This document shows, piece by piece, positions 10,836 to 22,513 of a DNA stretch of 64,000 nt. The notes under the pieces are model-generated. The model was not told where the DNA came from, made no database searches, and was given only the letters and a program-made list of their open reading frames with translations. The stretch spans positions 3,793,834 through 3,857,833 of the forward strand of contig JAPTYO010000023.1 in the NCBI GenBank assembly GCA_036873135.1, given 5' to 3'. The number at the start of each line of letters is the position of its first letter. The first letter of the stretch is position 1. Source of the DNA: Clarkia xantiana subsp. parviflora. Its lineage: Eukaryota; Streptophyta; Magnoliopsida; Myrtales; Onagraceae. Made by a program: the position numbers and the translations under genes.

Positions 10836-13800
10836 ACCCTTGCACTATTACTCGTCATATATGGTCGTGGAATAGTTTAAAGTATTTCTCATTTCAGACT
10901 CAAATCATTGCGTTTTCCGTGATGGTAAGTATGCAAAATTCTTCAGTTTCAGCCAATTTTCTCTTTTTTTTTTAATATAACCTCACTAGAACCTTTGTTT
11001 TTTATGAAATCAGTTTTATTTACACTATTACTCGTCATACATGACCGTGAAATATTTTAAAGTGTTTCTCATTTCAGACTCACAGCATCACGTTTTATGT
11101 GATGGTAAGTAAGCAATATTCTTCGGTTTCGGCCAATTTTCTTATTTTTTTTTTCAATATAACCTCAGTCGGACCTTTGTTTTTTATGAAATCAGTTTTA
11201 TTTACACTATTACTCGTCATATATGTCCGTGGAATAATTTAAAGTGTTTCTCAGTTCAGAATCAAAGCATCACGTTTTCCGTGATGGTAAGTAAGCAAAA
11301 TTCTTCGGTTTCAGCCAATTTTCTCATTTTTTTTCAATATAATCTCACTCAGACCTCTATTTTTTATGAAATCAGTTTTATTTGCACTATTACTCGTCAT
11401 ATATGACCGTGGAATAGTTTAAAGTATTTCGCATTTCAGACTCAAAGCATCACGTTTTCCGTGATGGTAAGTAAGCAAAATTCTTCAGTTTCGGCCAATT
11501 TTCTCATTTTTTTCAATATAACCTCATTCGGACCTCTGTTTTTAATGAAATCAGTTATATTTGCACTATTACTTGTCATATATGACCGTGAGATAGTTTA
11601 AAATATTTCTCATTTCAGACTCCAAGCATCACGTTTTCCGTGATGGTAAGTAAGCAAAATTCTTCGGTTTCGCCCAATTTTATCATTTTTTAAATATAAC
11701 CTCACTCGGACCTTTATTTTTTATGAAATCATTTTTATTTACACTATTACTCGTCATATATGACCGTGGAATAGTTTAAAGTGTTTATCATTTCAGACTC
11801 AAAGCATCACGTTATCCGTAATGGTAAGTAAGCAAAAAATTTCGGTTTTGGCCAATTTTCTCATTTTTTACATATAACCTCACTCGGACCTCTATTTTTT
11901 ATGAAATCATTAATTGCACTATTACTCGTCATATATAACCGTGTAATAATTTAAAGTGTTTATCATTTCAGACTCAAATCATCACGTTTTCTGTGATGGT
12001 AAGCAAAATTCTTAAGTTTCGGCCAATTTTCTCATTATTTTAATATAACATCACTCGGACCATTGTTTTTTATCAAATCAGTTCTATTTACATTATTACT
12101 CGTCATATATGACCGTGGAATAGTTTAAAGTGTTTCTCATTTCAGACTCAAATCATCACGTTTTTCGTGAAGGTAAGTAAGCAAAATTCTTCAGTTTCGG
12201 CCAATTTTCTCAATTTTTTTAATATAACCTCACTCGAACCTTTGTTTTTTATGAAATCAGTTTTATTTACACTATTACTGCTCATATATGACCGTGGAAT
12301 AGTTTAAAGTATTTCTCATTTCAGACTCAAATCATCACGTTTTATGTGATGGTAAGTAAGCAAAATTCTTCAGTTTCGGCCAATTTTCTCATTTTTTTTC
12401 ATATAACCTCACTCGGATCTTTGTTTTTTATGAAATCAGTTTTATTTACACTATTACTCGTCATATATGACCGTGGAATAGTTTAAAGTATTTCTCATTT
12501 CAGACTCAAATCATCACGTTTTCTGTGATGGTAAGTAAGCAAAATTCTTCAATTTCGGCCAATTTTCTCATTTTTTTTTAATATAACCTCACTCATACCA
12601 TTGATTTTTTTGAAATCAGTTTTATTTACACTATTACTCGTCATATATGACCGTTGAATAGTTTAAAGTGTTTCTCATTTCAGACTCAAAGCATTACGTT
12701 TTTCGTGATGGTAAGTAAGCAAAATTCTTCGGTTTCGGCCAATTTTCTCATTTTTTAAATATAACCTCACTCGGACCTTTATTTTTTATGAAATCGGTTT
12801 TATTTACACTATTAATCGTCATATATGACCTTGTAATAGTTTAATTTATTTATCATTTCAGACTCAAAACATCACATTTTCCGTGATGGTAAGTAAGCAA
12901 AATTCTTCGGTTTCAGCCAATTTTCTCATTTTTTCAATATAACCTCACTCGGACCTCTACCTTTTATGAAATCAGTTTTATTTGCAATATTTCTAGTCAT
13001 ATATAACCGTGGAATTGTTTGAAGTATTTCTCATTACAGACTCAAAGCATGACGTTTTCCGTGATGGTAAGTAAGCAAAATTCTTCAGTTTCGACCAATT
13101 TTCTCAAATTTTTTTTGTTAATATAACCGCACCCGGACCTCTATTTTTTAAGAAATCAGTTTTATTTGCACTCTTACTCGACTTATATGACCGTTGAATA
13201 GTTTAAAGTATTTCTCATTTCAGACTCAAAGCATCACGTTTTCCGTGATGGTAAGCAAAATTCTTTAAATTCAGCTAATTTTCTCATTTTTTTTTTTTCA
13301 ATATAACCTCACTCGGATCTCTATTTTTTATGAAATCGGTTTTATTTGCACTCTTACTGAACATATATGACCGTTGAATAGTTTAAATTATTTCTCATTT
13401 CAGACTCAAAGCATCACGTTTTCCGTTATGGTAAGAAAGCCAAATTCTTAAGTTTCGATCAGTTTTCTCATTTTTTTTAATATAATCTCATTCAGACCTT
13501 TATTTTTTATGAAATCAGTTTTATTTACACTATTACTCGTCAGATATGACCGTGGAATAGTTTAAAGTGTTTCTCATTTCAGACTCAAAGCATCACGTTT
13601 TCTGTGATGGTAAGTAAGCAAAATTCTTCGGTTTCGGCCAATGTTCTCATTTTTTCAATATAACCTCACTCGGACCTCTATTTTTTATGAAATCAGTTTT
13701 ATTTTAAATAGTACTCGTCATGTATGATCTTGGAATAATTTAAAGTATTTCTCATTTAAGACTCAAAGCATCACGTTTTCCGTGATGGTAAGTAAGCAAA

Positions 13801-15773
13801 ATTCTTCAGTTTCGGCCAATTTTCTTATTTTTTTTCAATATAACCTCACTTAGACCTGTATTTTTTATTAAATCAATTTTATTTGCACACTTACTTGTCA
13901 TATATGACCGTGGAATAGTTTAAAGTATTTCTCATTTCATACTCAAATCATCACGTTTTCCGTGATGGTAAGCAAAATTCTTCAGTTTCGGCCAATTTTC
14001 TCATTTTCTTTCAATATAACCTCACTCAGACCTCTATTCTTTGTGAAATCATTTTTCTACTATTACTCGTCATATATGACATTTGAATAGTTTAAAGTAT
14101 TTCTCATTTCAGACTCAGATCATCACGTTTTCCGGTATGGTAAATAAGCAAAATTCTTCAATTTCGGCCAATTTTCTCATTTTTTTTAATATTACCTCAC
14201 TCGAACCTTTGTTTTTTATGAAATCAGTTTTATTTACACTATTACTCGTCATATATGAACGTGGAATATTTTAAAGTATTTATCATTTCAGACTCAAACC
14301 ATCACGTTTTCTGTGATGGTAAGTAAGCAAAATTCTTCAATTTCGGCTAAGTTTATCATTTTTTTTTTTCAATATAACATTCAGACCTCTATTTTTTATG
14401 AAATCATTTTTATTTGCACTATTACTCGTCATATATGACCGTGGAATAGTTTAAAGTATTTCTCATTTCAGACTCAAATCATCACGTTTTCCGTGATGGT
14501 AAGTAAGCAAAATTTATAGTTTCAGCCAATTTTCTCATTTTTTTTCAATATATCCTCACTCGGACCTTTGTTTTTTATGAAATCAGTTTTATTCACACTA
14601 TTACTCGTCATATATGACCGTGTAATAGTTAAAAGTGTTTCTCATTTCAAACTCAAAGCATCACGTTTTCCGTGATGGTAAGTAAGCAAAATTCTTCGGT
14701 TTTGCAAATTTTCTCATTTTTTTAATATAACCTCACTCGGACCTTTGTTTTTTATGAAATCAGTTTTATATACACTATTACTCGTCATATACGTCCGTGG
14801 AATAGTTTAAAGTGTTTCTCATTTCAGAATCAAAGCTTCACGTTTTCCGTGAAAGTAAGTAAGCAAAATTCTTCGGTTTCGGCCAATTTTCTCATTTTTT
14901 TTTCAATATAACTTCACTCGGACCTCTAATTTTAATGAAATATCTTTTATTTGAACTATTACTCATCATATATGACCGTAGAATAGATTAAAGTATATCT
15001 CATTTCAGACTCAAATCATCATGTTTTCCGTGATGGTAAGTAAGCAAAATTTTTCGGTTCGGCTAATTTTCTCATTTTTTTCAATATTACCTCACTCGGA
15101 CCTCTATTTTTCATGTAATCAGTTTTATTTGCACTATTAATCGTCATATATGACCTTGGAATAGTTTAAACTATTTCTCATTTAAGACTCAAAGCATGAC
15201 GTTTTCCGTGATGGTAAGTAAGCAAAATTCTTCAGTTTCGGCCAATTTTCTCATTTTTTTCAATATAACCTCACTTGGACCTTTGTTTTTGATGAAATTA
15301 GTTTTATTTAAACTATTACTCGTCCCTTATGACTGTGGAATATTTTAAAGTATTTCTCATTTCAAACTCAAATCATCACGTTTTCATTGATGGTAAGTAA
15401 GCAAAAATTTTCAGTTTCGGCCAATATTCTCATTTTTTTTAATATAACCTAACTCGGACCTTTGTTTTTGATGAAATCAGTTTTATTTACACTATTACTC
15501 ATCATATATGACCGTGGAATAGTTTAAAGTGTTTCTCATTTCAGACTCAAAGCATCACGTTTTCCGTGATGGTAAGTAAGCAAAATTTACGGTTTCGGCA
15601 AATTTTCTCATTTTTTTAATATAACCTCACTCAGACCTTGTTTTTTATAAAATCAGTTTTATATACACTATTACTCGTCATATATGTCCGTGGAATAGTT
15701 TAAACTGTTTCTCATTTCAGAATCAAAGCATCACGTTTTCTGTGATGGTAAGTAAGTAAAATTCTTCGTTTTC
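10836..15773. repeat. Satellite array, ~179-bp monomer, about 28 copies, exon-like core
   Basis: The core GACTCAAA..CATCACG appears 28 times between about 10895 and 15720, giving a mean spacing of about 179 bp. Each monomer runs CACTATTACTCGTCATATAT, GACCGTGGAATAGTTTAAAG, TATTTCTCATTTCAG, a 27-nt core, GGTAAGTAAGCAAAATTCTT, a T-run, then ATATAACCTCACTCGGACCT. The core lies between a pyrimidine-rich CAG acceptor and a GGTAAGTAAG donor. It contains CATCACG and CGTGATG, a perfect 7-bp stem with a 5-nt loop. By eye 23 copies keep CAG, two have AAG, three lose the AG; nearly all keep GTAA. There is no long open frame. Whether the unit is ever transcribed or spliced is unknown. Confidence 0.95.
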
Positions 15774-16083
15774 TCACTCAAGAAAGCAAGGAAATCTCAC
15801 AAGATGGTCATGGCGGAGTAAACCCTAGTAGTGAAGGAAAGGAGAGCAAAAGTCGTGGGATCGTTGGACTGAGTTCATTTACTTGGTCAGTCCTCCACCA
15901 CAACCCTAACACTAATATATATGTTTAAAATACACAGCAACAAGAAGGAACCCCAAAATGGGCCAGTCCACAAAATAGCCCAAACAAACAAACCGGGCCA
16001 ACAACAACTAAAGAAAACTACCCAATCAATACAAGTCCAAGCTTGCTAAATAAAAACAAATCAGCAGAGCCCAAATCTCCACA
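15774..16083 (-). repeat. 3' LTR of the copia element (terminally truncated)
   Basis: About 310 bp, aligned to 21206-21494 from TCACTCAAGAAAGCAAGG to CAAATCTCCACA. It lacks the first 7-8 bases of the partner and has extra sequence around 15975-16005 relative to it. The left border merges with the satellite. Confidence 0.88.
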
Positions 16084-16580
16084 CTCCCCTTCAAGCTTGT
16101 ACTTGTACACTTTCTTCACCTTCAAGTAACTCCCCCTCTCTACGAAACAAGTTCTTCATTCCAAGTTTCCTTGGAAGATAAACCAACTGTTCCCTGCATA
16201 GAGGCTTTGTAATTAAATCAGCTAACTGGTCAGCAGTTTTAACATAGCTGAATTTAATGGTTCCATCAAGGAGCTTCTCTCTAACAACGTGACAGTCAAT
16301 TTCTATGTGTTTCGTTCTCTCATGAAAGACAGGGTTGGTTGCAATCTGTATTGTTGTCTTGTTATCACAATGCAATACAGTTGCATCCTTTTGATAAACA
16401 CCCAAATCATTCAAAAGACTCTGAAGCCATATAATTTCTTTCAAAAGCTCACGTATGCTTCTATACTCTGCCTCAGCAGAAGATGTTGAAACAGTGGTCT
16501 GTTTCTTCACCTTCCAAGAGACAAGAGACTCACCTAATAAAACAGCATAACCTGAAACAAACCTCATTGTCTCAGTTCAG

Positions 16581-16596
16581 CCCCCCCCCCCCCCCC
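16581..16596. repeat. C16 homopolymer (poly-G in the copia RNase H region)
   Basis: Sixteen C in a row on the plus strand. On the coding strand this is a G-run starting in the Trp codon of the DSDW motif, where related elements have Gly-Cys. It breaks the frame between 16577 and 16567. Confidence 0.9.
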
Positions 16597-18420
16597 AATC
16601 AGAGTCACAAAAACCAACAAGAGTTGTACTAGACTTGGAGCTCAAGAAAATAGCTTTACCAGGTTCTTTCTTTACAAACCTGAGAACCCTTAAGACTGCA
16701 TCCCAATGAGACTTCTTTGGCTCCTGCATATACTGGCTCAAATGTCTAACAACATAAGAAATATCAGGACGAGTGATGGTAAGATATAGCAACTTCCCTA
16801 TCAGTCTCCTATAAGAGAGCACATCATCTAGGGGTTTATCCAACTTATTCAAATCCAAATGCTTGTCATAGAAACTACTAGTCAACTTAGCATTCACTTC
16901 CATAGGCGTGTTAGCAACCTTACCACCAGACAAACCAAAAGAGGATATCAGTTCCAGAGCATATTTTCTCTGGGACATCACAATACCACTTGAGTTCCTT
17001 GCCAACTCAATACCTAGAAAATACCTCAATTCTCCAAGATCTTTCATCTTGATGTTTGACTGCAAAAACAGCCTTTAAATCAGCTATAAGATCAATACTA
17101 TTGCTTGTCATAAGCAGATCATCCACATAGACAAGGAGAATAACAATTTGATCACCAACTTGTTTAGTAAAAAGTGAATAATCAAGCTTAGACCTTATAA
17201 AACCAGCTTTGATCAAAGAATCACTAAGCTTGATATTCTACTGCCTGCTAGCTTGCTTAAGGCCATAGAGGGATTTATGTAATCGACAAACCAAATTTCC
17301 CTTCCCTCCTTGATAAGTAAATCCCTCTGGTAAAGTCATGTACACTTCCTCATCTAAATCCCCTTGTAAAAACGCATTATAAACATCCATTTGATAAAGG
17401 GGCCAAGAAAAAATTGAGGGAAGTGAAAGCACAACTCTAACAGTGTTCATTCTAACCACATGTGAAAAAGTTTCATAGTAATCTATCCCAAACTTCTGCT
17501 TATAGCCTTTAGCAACTAGTCTAGCCTTATACATTTCTAAAGTCCCATCTGATTCGTATTTGAGTTTGAAAACCCATCTACAACCAACTGGGACCTTGCC
17601 TGATGGGAGTGGGACTAAGTCCCAAGTCCCATTTTCTTTAAGGGCTGAAATTTCCTCCTTCATCTCTTGAATCCATGAAGGATCAGTGGCAGCCTCTGCA
17701 TAACTACTTGGTTCAACCAACTCAGAGAAAGAAGTTAGATAACTCTGATAAGCAGGAGATATTTTATGATAGGAAATATAATGTTCAATAGGATATGGTG
17801 TAGAGATACTTCCCATAACAAAATCTTTACTCCAAATAGTAGGTCTAACAGCCCTCCCATGTCGAGTCACTACACCCTCAGTAACAGAAATATCATGATT
17901 GTCATCAGAGTTAGCAGGTAACTCATCACCTGACTCTACATCAGAGTTATAAGACTCATCACTTGTAGAAGGGACAATTGGATCAGCCCTGACAACAGCA
18001 GGATGTTTCTCAACATCAATGGCAGCATCAGACTCTTTAGAGGAATCAAAATTTGTAAAATCATTAGAGTCATCATGTGAAGGAAAGTCAAAGAAAACTG
18101 GCATCTGATCAGGTTTGCTATGTTCAAAAGGGAATATGTTCTCATGAAATTTTACATCTCTACTAATAAAGAACCTTTTATTTTCCAAAGCATAGAGCCT
18201 ATATCCATTTTGAACTTCTGAATATCCCATGAAAACAGAGGGTGTTGCTCTTGAAGCAAACTTGTCAGTCACCAAGAATTTCTTAGCATAACAAAGACAT
18301 CCAAACACTTTAAGATGGCTAACTGCAGGCTTTTTACCACTTAAAACCTCAAGAGGGGACTTGCCTTTCAAATTTTGATTGGCATTAAATTGATAAGATA
18401 GCAAGCAGTCAAAATGCATT

Positions 18421-18441
18421 CCCCCCCCCCCCCCCCCCCCC
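18421..18441. repeat. C21 homopolymer (poly-G in the copia integrase region)
   Basis: Twenty-one C in a row on the plus strand. On the coding strand the run begins in a TGG Trp codon (IFW) just upstream of the integrase end, and disrupts the frame. Confidence 0.9.
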
Positions 18442-20794
18442 AGAAAATATTTGGTATAAAAGCTTGCAATTTAAGAGCTCTAGCAATTTCAAGAAGATGT
18501 CTGTGTTTTCGTTCCACTCTGTCATTTTGTTGAGGAGTATGGGGACAACTACTATGATGGAGGATGCCTTTCTTACTAAAAATGTTTTTAATATGATCAC
18601 TGAAAAACTCTCATCCATTATCAGCTCTAAAACATTTAATGGTTTTGGAAAACTGATTTTCAATAAGAGCAATGAATTTTTTCGGAATGATACAGACATC
18701 AGATTTGAACTGTAAAAGGTGAATCCAGGTAACTATGGTATGATCATCCACCATAGTCAAGAAAAACTTTTATCATCATAAGTTGGGCAGTGATAGGGCC
18801 CCCACACATCACAATGAACAAAATCAAAAGGTAAACTAGCTCTGGAATTTGAAACAAGGAAAGAAGTTCTGGTGATCTTAGCCTTTGGACATATAGGACA
18901 AGTATCAACGCATTAAGCTTTATTCTTTGGAATATCTAAATTGCCAACATGCTGCAGAGTTTGTAAAGGAACATGCCCAAAACGACTATGCCACAACATG
19001 GCTTTATTTTTACAGCAGTATTAAAAGAAGACAAAGCAATCAAGCTATTGGATTTGAAGAAATATAAACCTGAATGCTCATTACCAATCCCCAACACCTT
19101 CCCATTTGAGAGGTCCTGCAGTATGGCAATGTTTGGGTAAAAAGTTGCTTTGCAGTTCATATCAGTACTCAATTTAGAAACAGATATAAGATTGTACTTA
19201 AAAGAAGGTATGTAAAGAACATGCTGCAACTTTCTATCTTTAGTTTAAAAAAAAATGGGTCCCAATGCCTTTAATATCAGAAGATTCACCATTGGGTAAA
19301 AGAACTTTAGATCCAAAAATTAGTTTATCAATTTGTAACCAATCATCTCTATATGTCATGTGATCTGTGGCTCCACAATCTAAAATTCAACAATCTCTAT
19401 CATAATGAAAAGAGGAGAGAGAAGTTATACCAGCAGAATTGGCTTGTGCATCCGTGGTGCTTGCAGCAGCACCTGCAAGAGTTGCAGTCCTACCAGCATT
19501 TCCCATCGATTGTAGCAGCCTTTCAAATTGCTCTGAACTAAAAGTCACACTGGATTGCTTCCCCCCAGCCTCTGATACACCTTCATTGCCAGCACCAACA
19601 GAGACCAAGTTGGTCTTGATAACATTCCCCTTTCTGTTTTGATCCCTCAACTTGAAGCAATTGTCTCTAACATGCTCTTTCTTTTTGCAAAAATCACACC
19701 CTTTTGCATAGCATTTCTCAACAGTGTGCCCCATTTTGTTACAGAAATAGCATTCCAAAACTTTGATTTCCCTTTGGCCTATCACCAAGAGAAGTAAGAT
19801 TCCCATAAATCAACTCAACAGAATCAACAATGTCTGAAGATATCCATTTCTGGTTCTCTTCCTGAATCAGAAAATTATAAGCTTGATTCACAGATGGCAG
19901 GGGTGTCCAAAGCAGCATGTTGCTTCTCACAGAGGAATAGGAGTCATTCAACCCCATAAGAAACTGGAAAAGCCTCATATGCTCCTTGTGTTGCAAGTGT
20001 TTCTCAAACAAATCACCCTCTATGTAAGGTAGATAGCAGGCAGCATCAAACTCTCCCCACAGCAATCTCATTTTGGTAAAGAAAGTCGATATGGAAACAA
20101 GTCTCTGATGAGTAAGGACTATCTCCCTATGCAATTGGTAAACCCTAAAACCGTTCACCTTATCAAATTGCTGCTTCAACTCTTTCCAGACAATCAAGGC
20201 AGATTCAGAATACATCACAGAACTAGCAAGGTCATCAGAAATCGAATTCACGATCCATCCAAAAACAACAGCATCGCAGCGATTCCAAAGATCATGATAG
20301 ACAGGATCATACTTCTCACGAAGACAAATACCAGTGACAAAACCATATTTATTCTTTCCAATCAGCACAGATCTCATACCATGACTCCATTTAGGATAGT
20401 TCTCCGAACCAGTTAACACAGCAGAAGTCATACGAGCATTAGGATTATCATTTGCATGCAAATAAAGAGGGTGAAAAGAGTATACCAGTGTCATAGCATT
20501 CTGATACGCCGGATCGGTTGCATCAATTGCCTTTCCTTTACCCGACGTACCTTCATCTTTCTTGTTGTCGTCGTCAGACATCGCAAATCACCGAGGAAAG
20601 GAGACGAAGAAGATATACGCCTTGAGATCAGCAGAAAGATCGATTCGCAAGAAGAAAACGAATCGCAACTCACGAAATCACACAACAAGATCACAGACCA
20701 GTCCGTCGCAGGAAGACGAACCGTCAAGTCAACTTGACGAAGAACACCGCAAGAACTCACAGGATCGGCAGAAAAGGCGCGAGGTTGCCTTTCT

Positions 20795-21186
20795 GCTCAG
20801 ATACCATCTTAAATTCCACATTGGGCCGAGTCATACCCAACATGCCAACATATAGCAACTACTTTCACAAGTGGGGGTTCCATCCTAAAACCAATTGGTG
20901 ATAGGAGGAGGTAGCCCACTTGCTTATATAGTGCTCTAATCTACATTTTTCTGTCGGTGTGGTATTGCATAATACACACCACCACAACTCACAGTGAGAA
21001 CTTCAAAACTCCCCCGCACCGTGAGGACTCTAACTAAGACACCAATTTACAAATGCGAACAGGCTAGGACTAAATTTTAACAAACCCCACTCACACGTCT
21101 AGGGCTAATCCAGACCCAAATATGGTACGTGAAGCTAATAAGGGAACAGAAACCCACACACCGTTAATAATCGGAACCGGGCACCT
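20795..21186 (-). other. Copia leader with a second PBS-like site and LTR-like sequence
   Basis: On the minus strand TGGTATCTGAGC (20795-20806) differs at one base from the true primer-binding site at 21187-21198. The roughly 380 bases between them look like LTR sequence: a TATA box in GAGCACTATATAAGCAAG, then CAAGTGGGCTACCTCCTCC and CCAATTGGTTTTAGGATGGA, and an end GGCCCAATGTGGAATTTAAG. It may be a remnant of another LTR fused into the leader, or an unusually long leader with an internal promoter. Confidence 0.45.
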
Positions 21187-21198
21187 GCTCTGATACCA
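21187..21198 (-). other. Primer-binding site of the copia element
   Basis: TGGTATCAGAGC on the minus strand, directly next to the inner end of the 5' LTR (…TTTTGTCA). It matches the 3' end of initiator tRNA-Met, the usual primer of plant copia elements. Confidence 0.92.
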
Positions 21199-21494
21199 TG
21201 ACAAAATCACTCAAGAAAGCAAGGAAATCTCACAAGATGTTCATGGCGGAGCAAACCCTAGCAGAGAAGGAAAGGAGAGCAAAAGTTGAGGGATTGTTGG
21301 ACTGAGTTCCTTTACTTGGTCATTCCTCCACCACAACGCTAAAATTAATATATCTGTTCAAAATACACAGCAACAAGAAGGAACCCCAAAATGGGCCAGT
21401 CCACAAACAAACAAACAAATAAAGAAAACAATACAATTAATATAAATTCAAGCATGCTAAATAAAAATAAATCAGCAGAGCCCAAATCTCCACA
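21199..21494 (-). repeat. 5' LTR of the copia element
   Basis: 296 bp. On the minus strand it begins TGTGGAGATTTGGGC and ends TTTTGTCA, and it adjoins the tRNA-Met primer site. It is the intact partner of 15774-16083. Confidence 0.9.
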
Positions 21495-21778
21495 GTAAAT
21501 ATTAAAAATAAGTGAAAATAAAATATTCTCATACAATTTTTAAAAAGTTTATTGTTTTATTTCCACTAAATTTTACGTCGATTGTAGAACATGTCCAATA
21601 AGCGTATCTATGAACATATCTATCGTACAAAAAGTTGCAATGGACAATCATGTGGTCGTGGTGCTTCTTTTGCATCAAATCGAAGATGGGTTCAATTAGA
21701 TAATCAAGTGAACCGAAAACGACATGTGTTCATAATAACTTATATCCAGGACAACTAACTAATTTTAAATTAATTATT

Positions 21779-22506
21779 AGGGTTAAGAACATAATAGGGG
21801 TCTGAATGTTTGCCTATGTTGTCAAATGGGGTCTGAATTGAAAAATGATATTACTAAGGGCCTGAATTTTGAGTTATGTTTATATGAGAGGTCTCCATCT
21901 ATTTTTTCTGTTAAAAGTGACGGAAAGTGGTAGCATGTGACCGAAAATAAACTGAAAACCCGAAAATGCCCTCCGACCAAAGTGTGCCCCTCACATGCTT
22001 GACCTAAAAAGACGAAAATACCCTTTAAGCCACCACGGCTCCGGCGACCACCACCACCACCCCGACTCCGGCAACCACCACCCGGCTCCGGCGACCACCA
22101 CCCAGCTCCGGCGACCACCACCCCGACTCCGGCGACCGCCAAAAAAGCTCCGATCCGGAGTCGGGGTGGTGGTCGCCGGAGCCGGGTAGTGGTTGCCGGA
22201 GTCGGGGTGGTGGTGGTGGTCGCCGGGACGGTGGTCGGAGCCGTGGTGGCCTTAAGGGCATAATTAGTGTGCAGGGGTATTTAGACATTTCACATTTCAT
22301 TAATTAAACTGATAAGTTGTATAATAATTGCAAAAGGGTAATTCTGTCATTTCACATGGTTCCGTTACATTTAACAGAAAATTTGGACGGAAACTCGAAA
22401 AAAACATAAACATGAAAATTCAAGCCCTTAATAATACCATTTTTCAATTCAGACCCTTTTTGGCAACATGGGCAAACATTCATGCCCCTATTGTGTTCTT
22501 AACCCT
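21779..22506. mobile_element. Foldback MITE (728 bp) with GC-rich hairpin core
   Basis: The left arm (AGGGTTAAGAACATAATAGG, TCTGAATTGAAAAATGATAT) and the reverse complement of the right arm (AGGGTTAAGAACACAATAGG, TCTGAATTGAAAAATGGTAT) match for about 150 bp at roughly 80 percent. The direct repeat AATTATT abuts each end (21772-21778 and 22507-22513). The core at 22029-22253 is itself an inverted repeat of CCGGCGACCACCACC-type units, so the whole element can fold on itself. Open frames over it are low-complexity Gly/Arg/Pro strings and are not genes. Superfamily is uncertain; long arms favour a Mutator-like MITE. Confidence 0.8.
22029..22253. repeat. GC-rich inverted minisatellite inside the foldback MITE
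   Basis: Units like CTCCGGCGACCACCACC repeat about five times (22029-22140), then recur as the reverse complement (GGTGGTGGTCGCCGGAG, 22160-22250) around AAAAAAGCTCCGATCC. It is a strong hairpin in otherwise AT-rich DNA. Confidence 0.85.
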
Positions 22507-22513
22507 AATTATT

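Larger units (their letters stand above)
16091..20581 (-). pseudogene. Copia gag-pol polyprotein, broken by frameshifts and G-tracts
   Basis: Gag begins at the ATG at 20581 (MSDDDNKKDEG). Its LTR-copia gag region shows YPKWSHGMR and FLMGLNDSY. Two CCHC knuckles, CYFCNKMGHTVEKC and CDFCKKKEHVRDNC, lie near 19640-19760 but in another frame. The protease motif DCGATDHMT is near 19380. The pre-integrase motif YIPSFKYNLISVSKL is at about 19200. Integrase C-terminal LKGKSPLEVLSGKKP is near 18360. RT is at 17240-17700 (WVFKLKYESDG, VYNAFLQGDLDEEVY) with YVDDLL at about 17130. RNase H at 16091-16567 shows STSSAEAEYRS. Breaks are visible near 19760, 18900, 18430, 17230, 17060 and 16580. A protein from this copy would be non-functional. 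Confidence 0.9.
15774..21494 (-). mobile_element. Ty1/copia LTR retrotransposon, degenerate, one terminus truncated
   Basis: Minus-strand element. The 5' LTR is at 21199-21494, followed by a 12-nt primer-binding site identical to TGGTATCAGAGC (21187-21198), a long leader, gag, protease, integrase, RT and RNase H down to 16091, a purine tract (rc of CTCCCCTTCAA), and the 3' LTR at 15774-16083. Domain order (integrase before RT) identifies copia. The outer end of the 3' LTR lacks about 8 bp (TGACAAAA) and is fused to a satellite monomer at the shared TCA, so no target duplication can be seen. The LTRs differ at more than 20 sites by eye, so the insertion is much older than Retand copy B. Confidence 0.92.

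Noticed and set aside
14083..14274. Open frame of 63 codons within the satellite array
   Set aside because: It spans monomer sequence with no domain and is not kept in the other monomers because their lengths vary.
10836..15773. CRISPR-like reading of the regular repeats
   Set aside because: Plant nuclear context, monomers similar throughout rather than repeats with unique spacers, no cas genes.
21822..22300. Gly/Arg/Pro-rich frames on both strands
   Set aside because: They translate the GC-rich inverted minisatellite of the foldback element; low complexity only.
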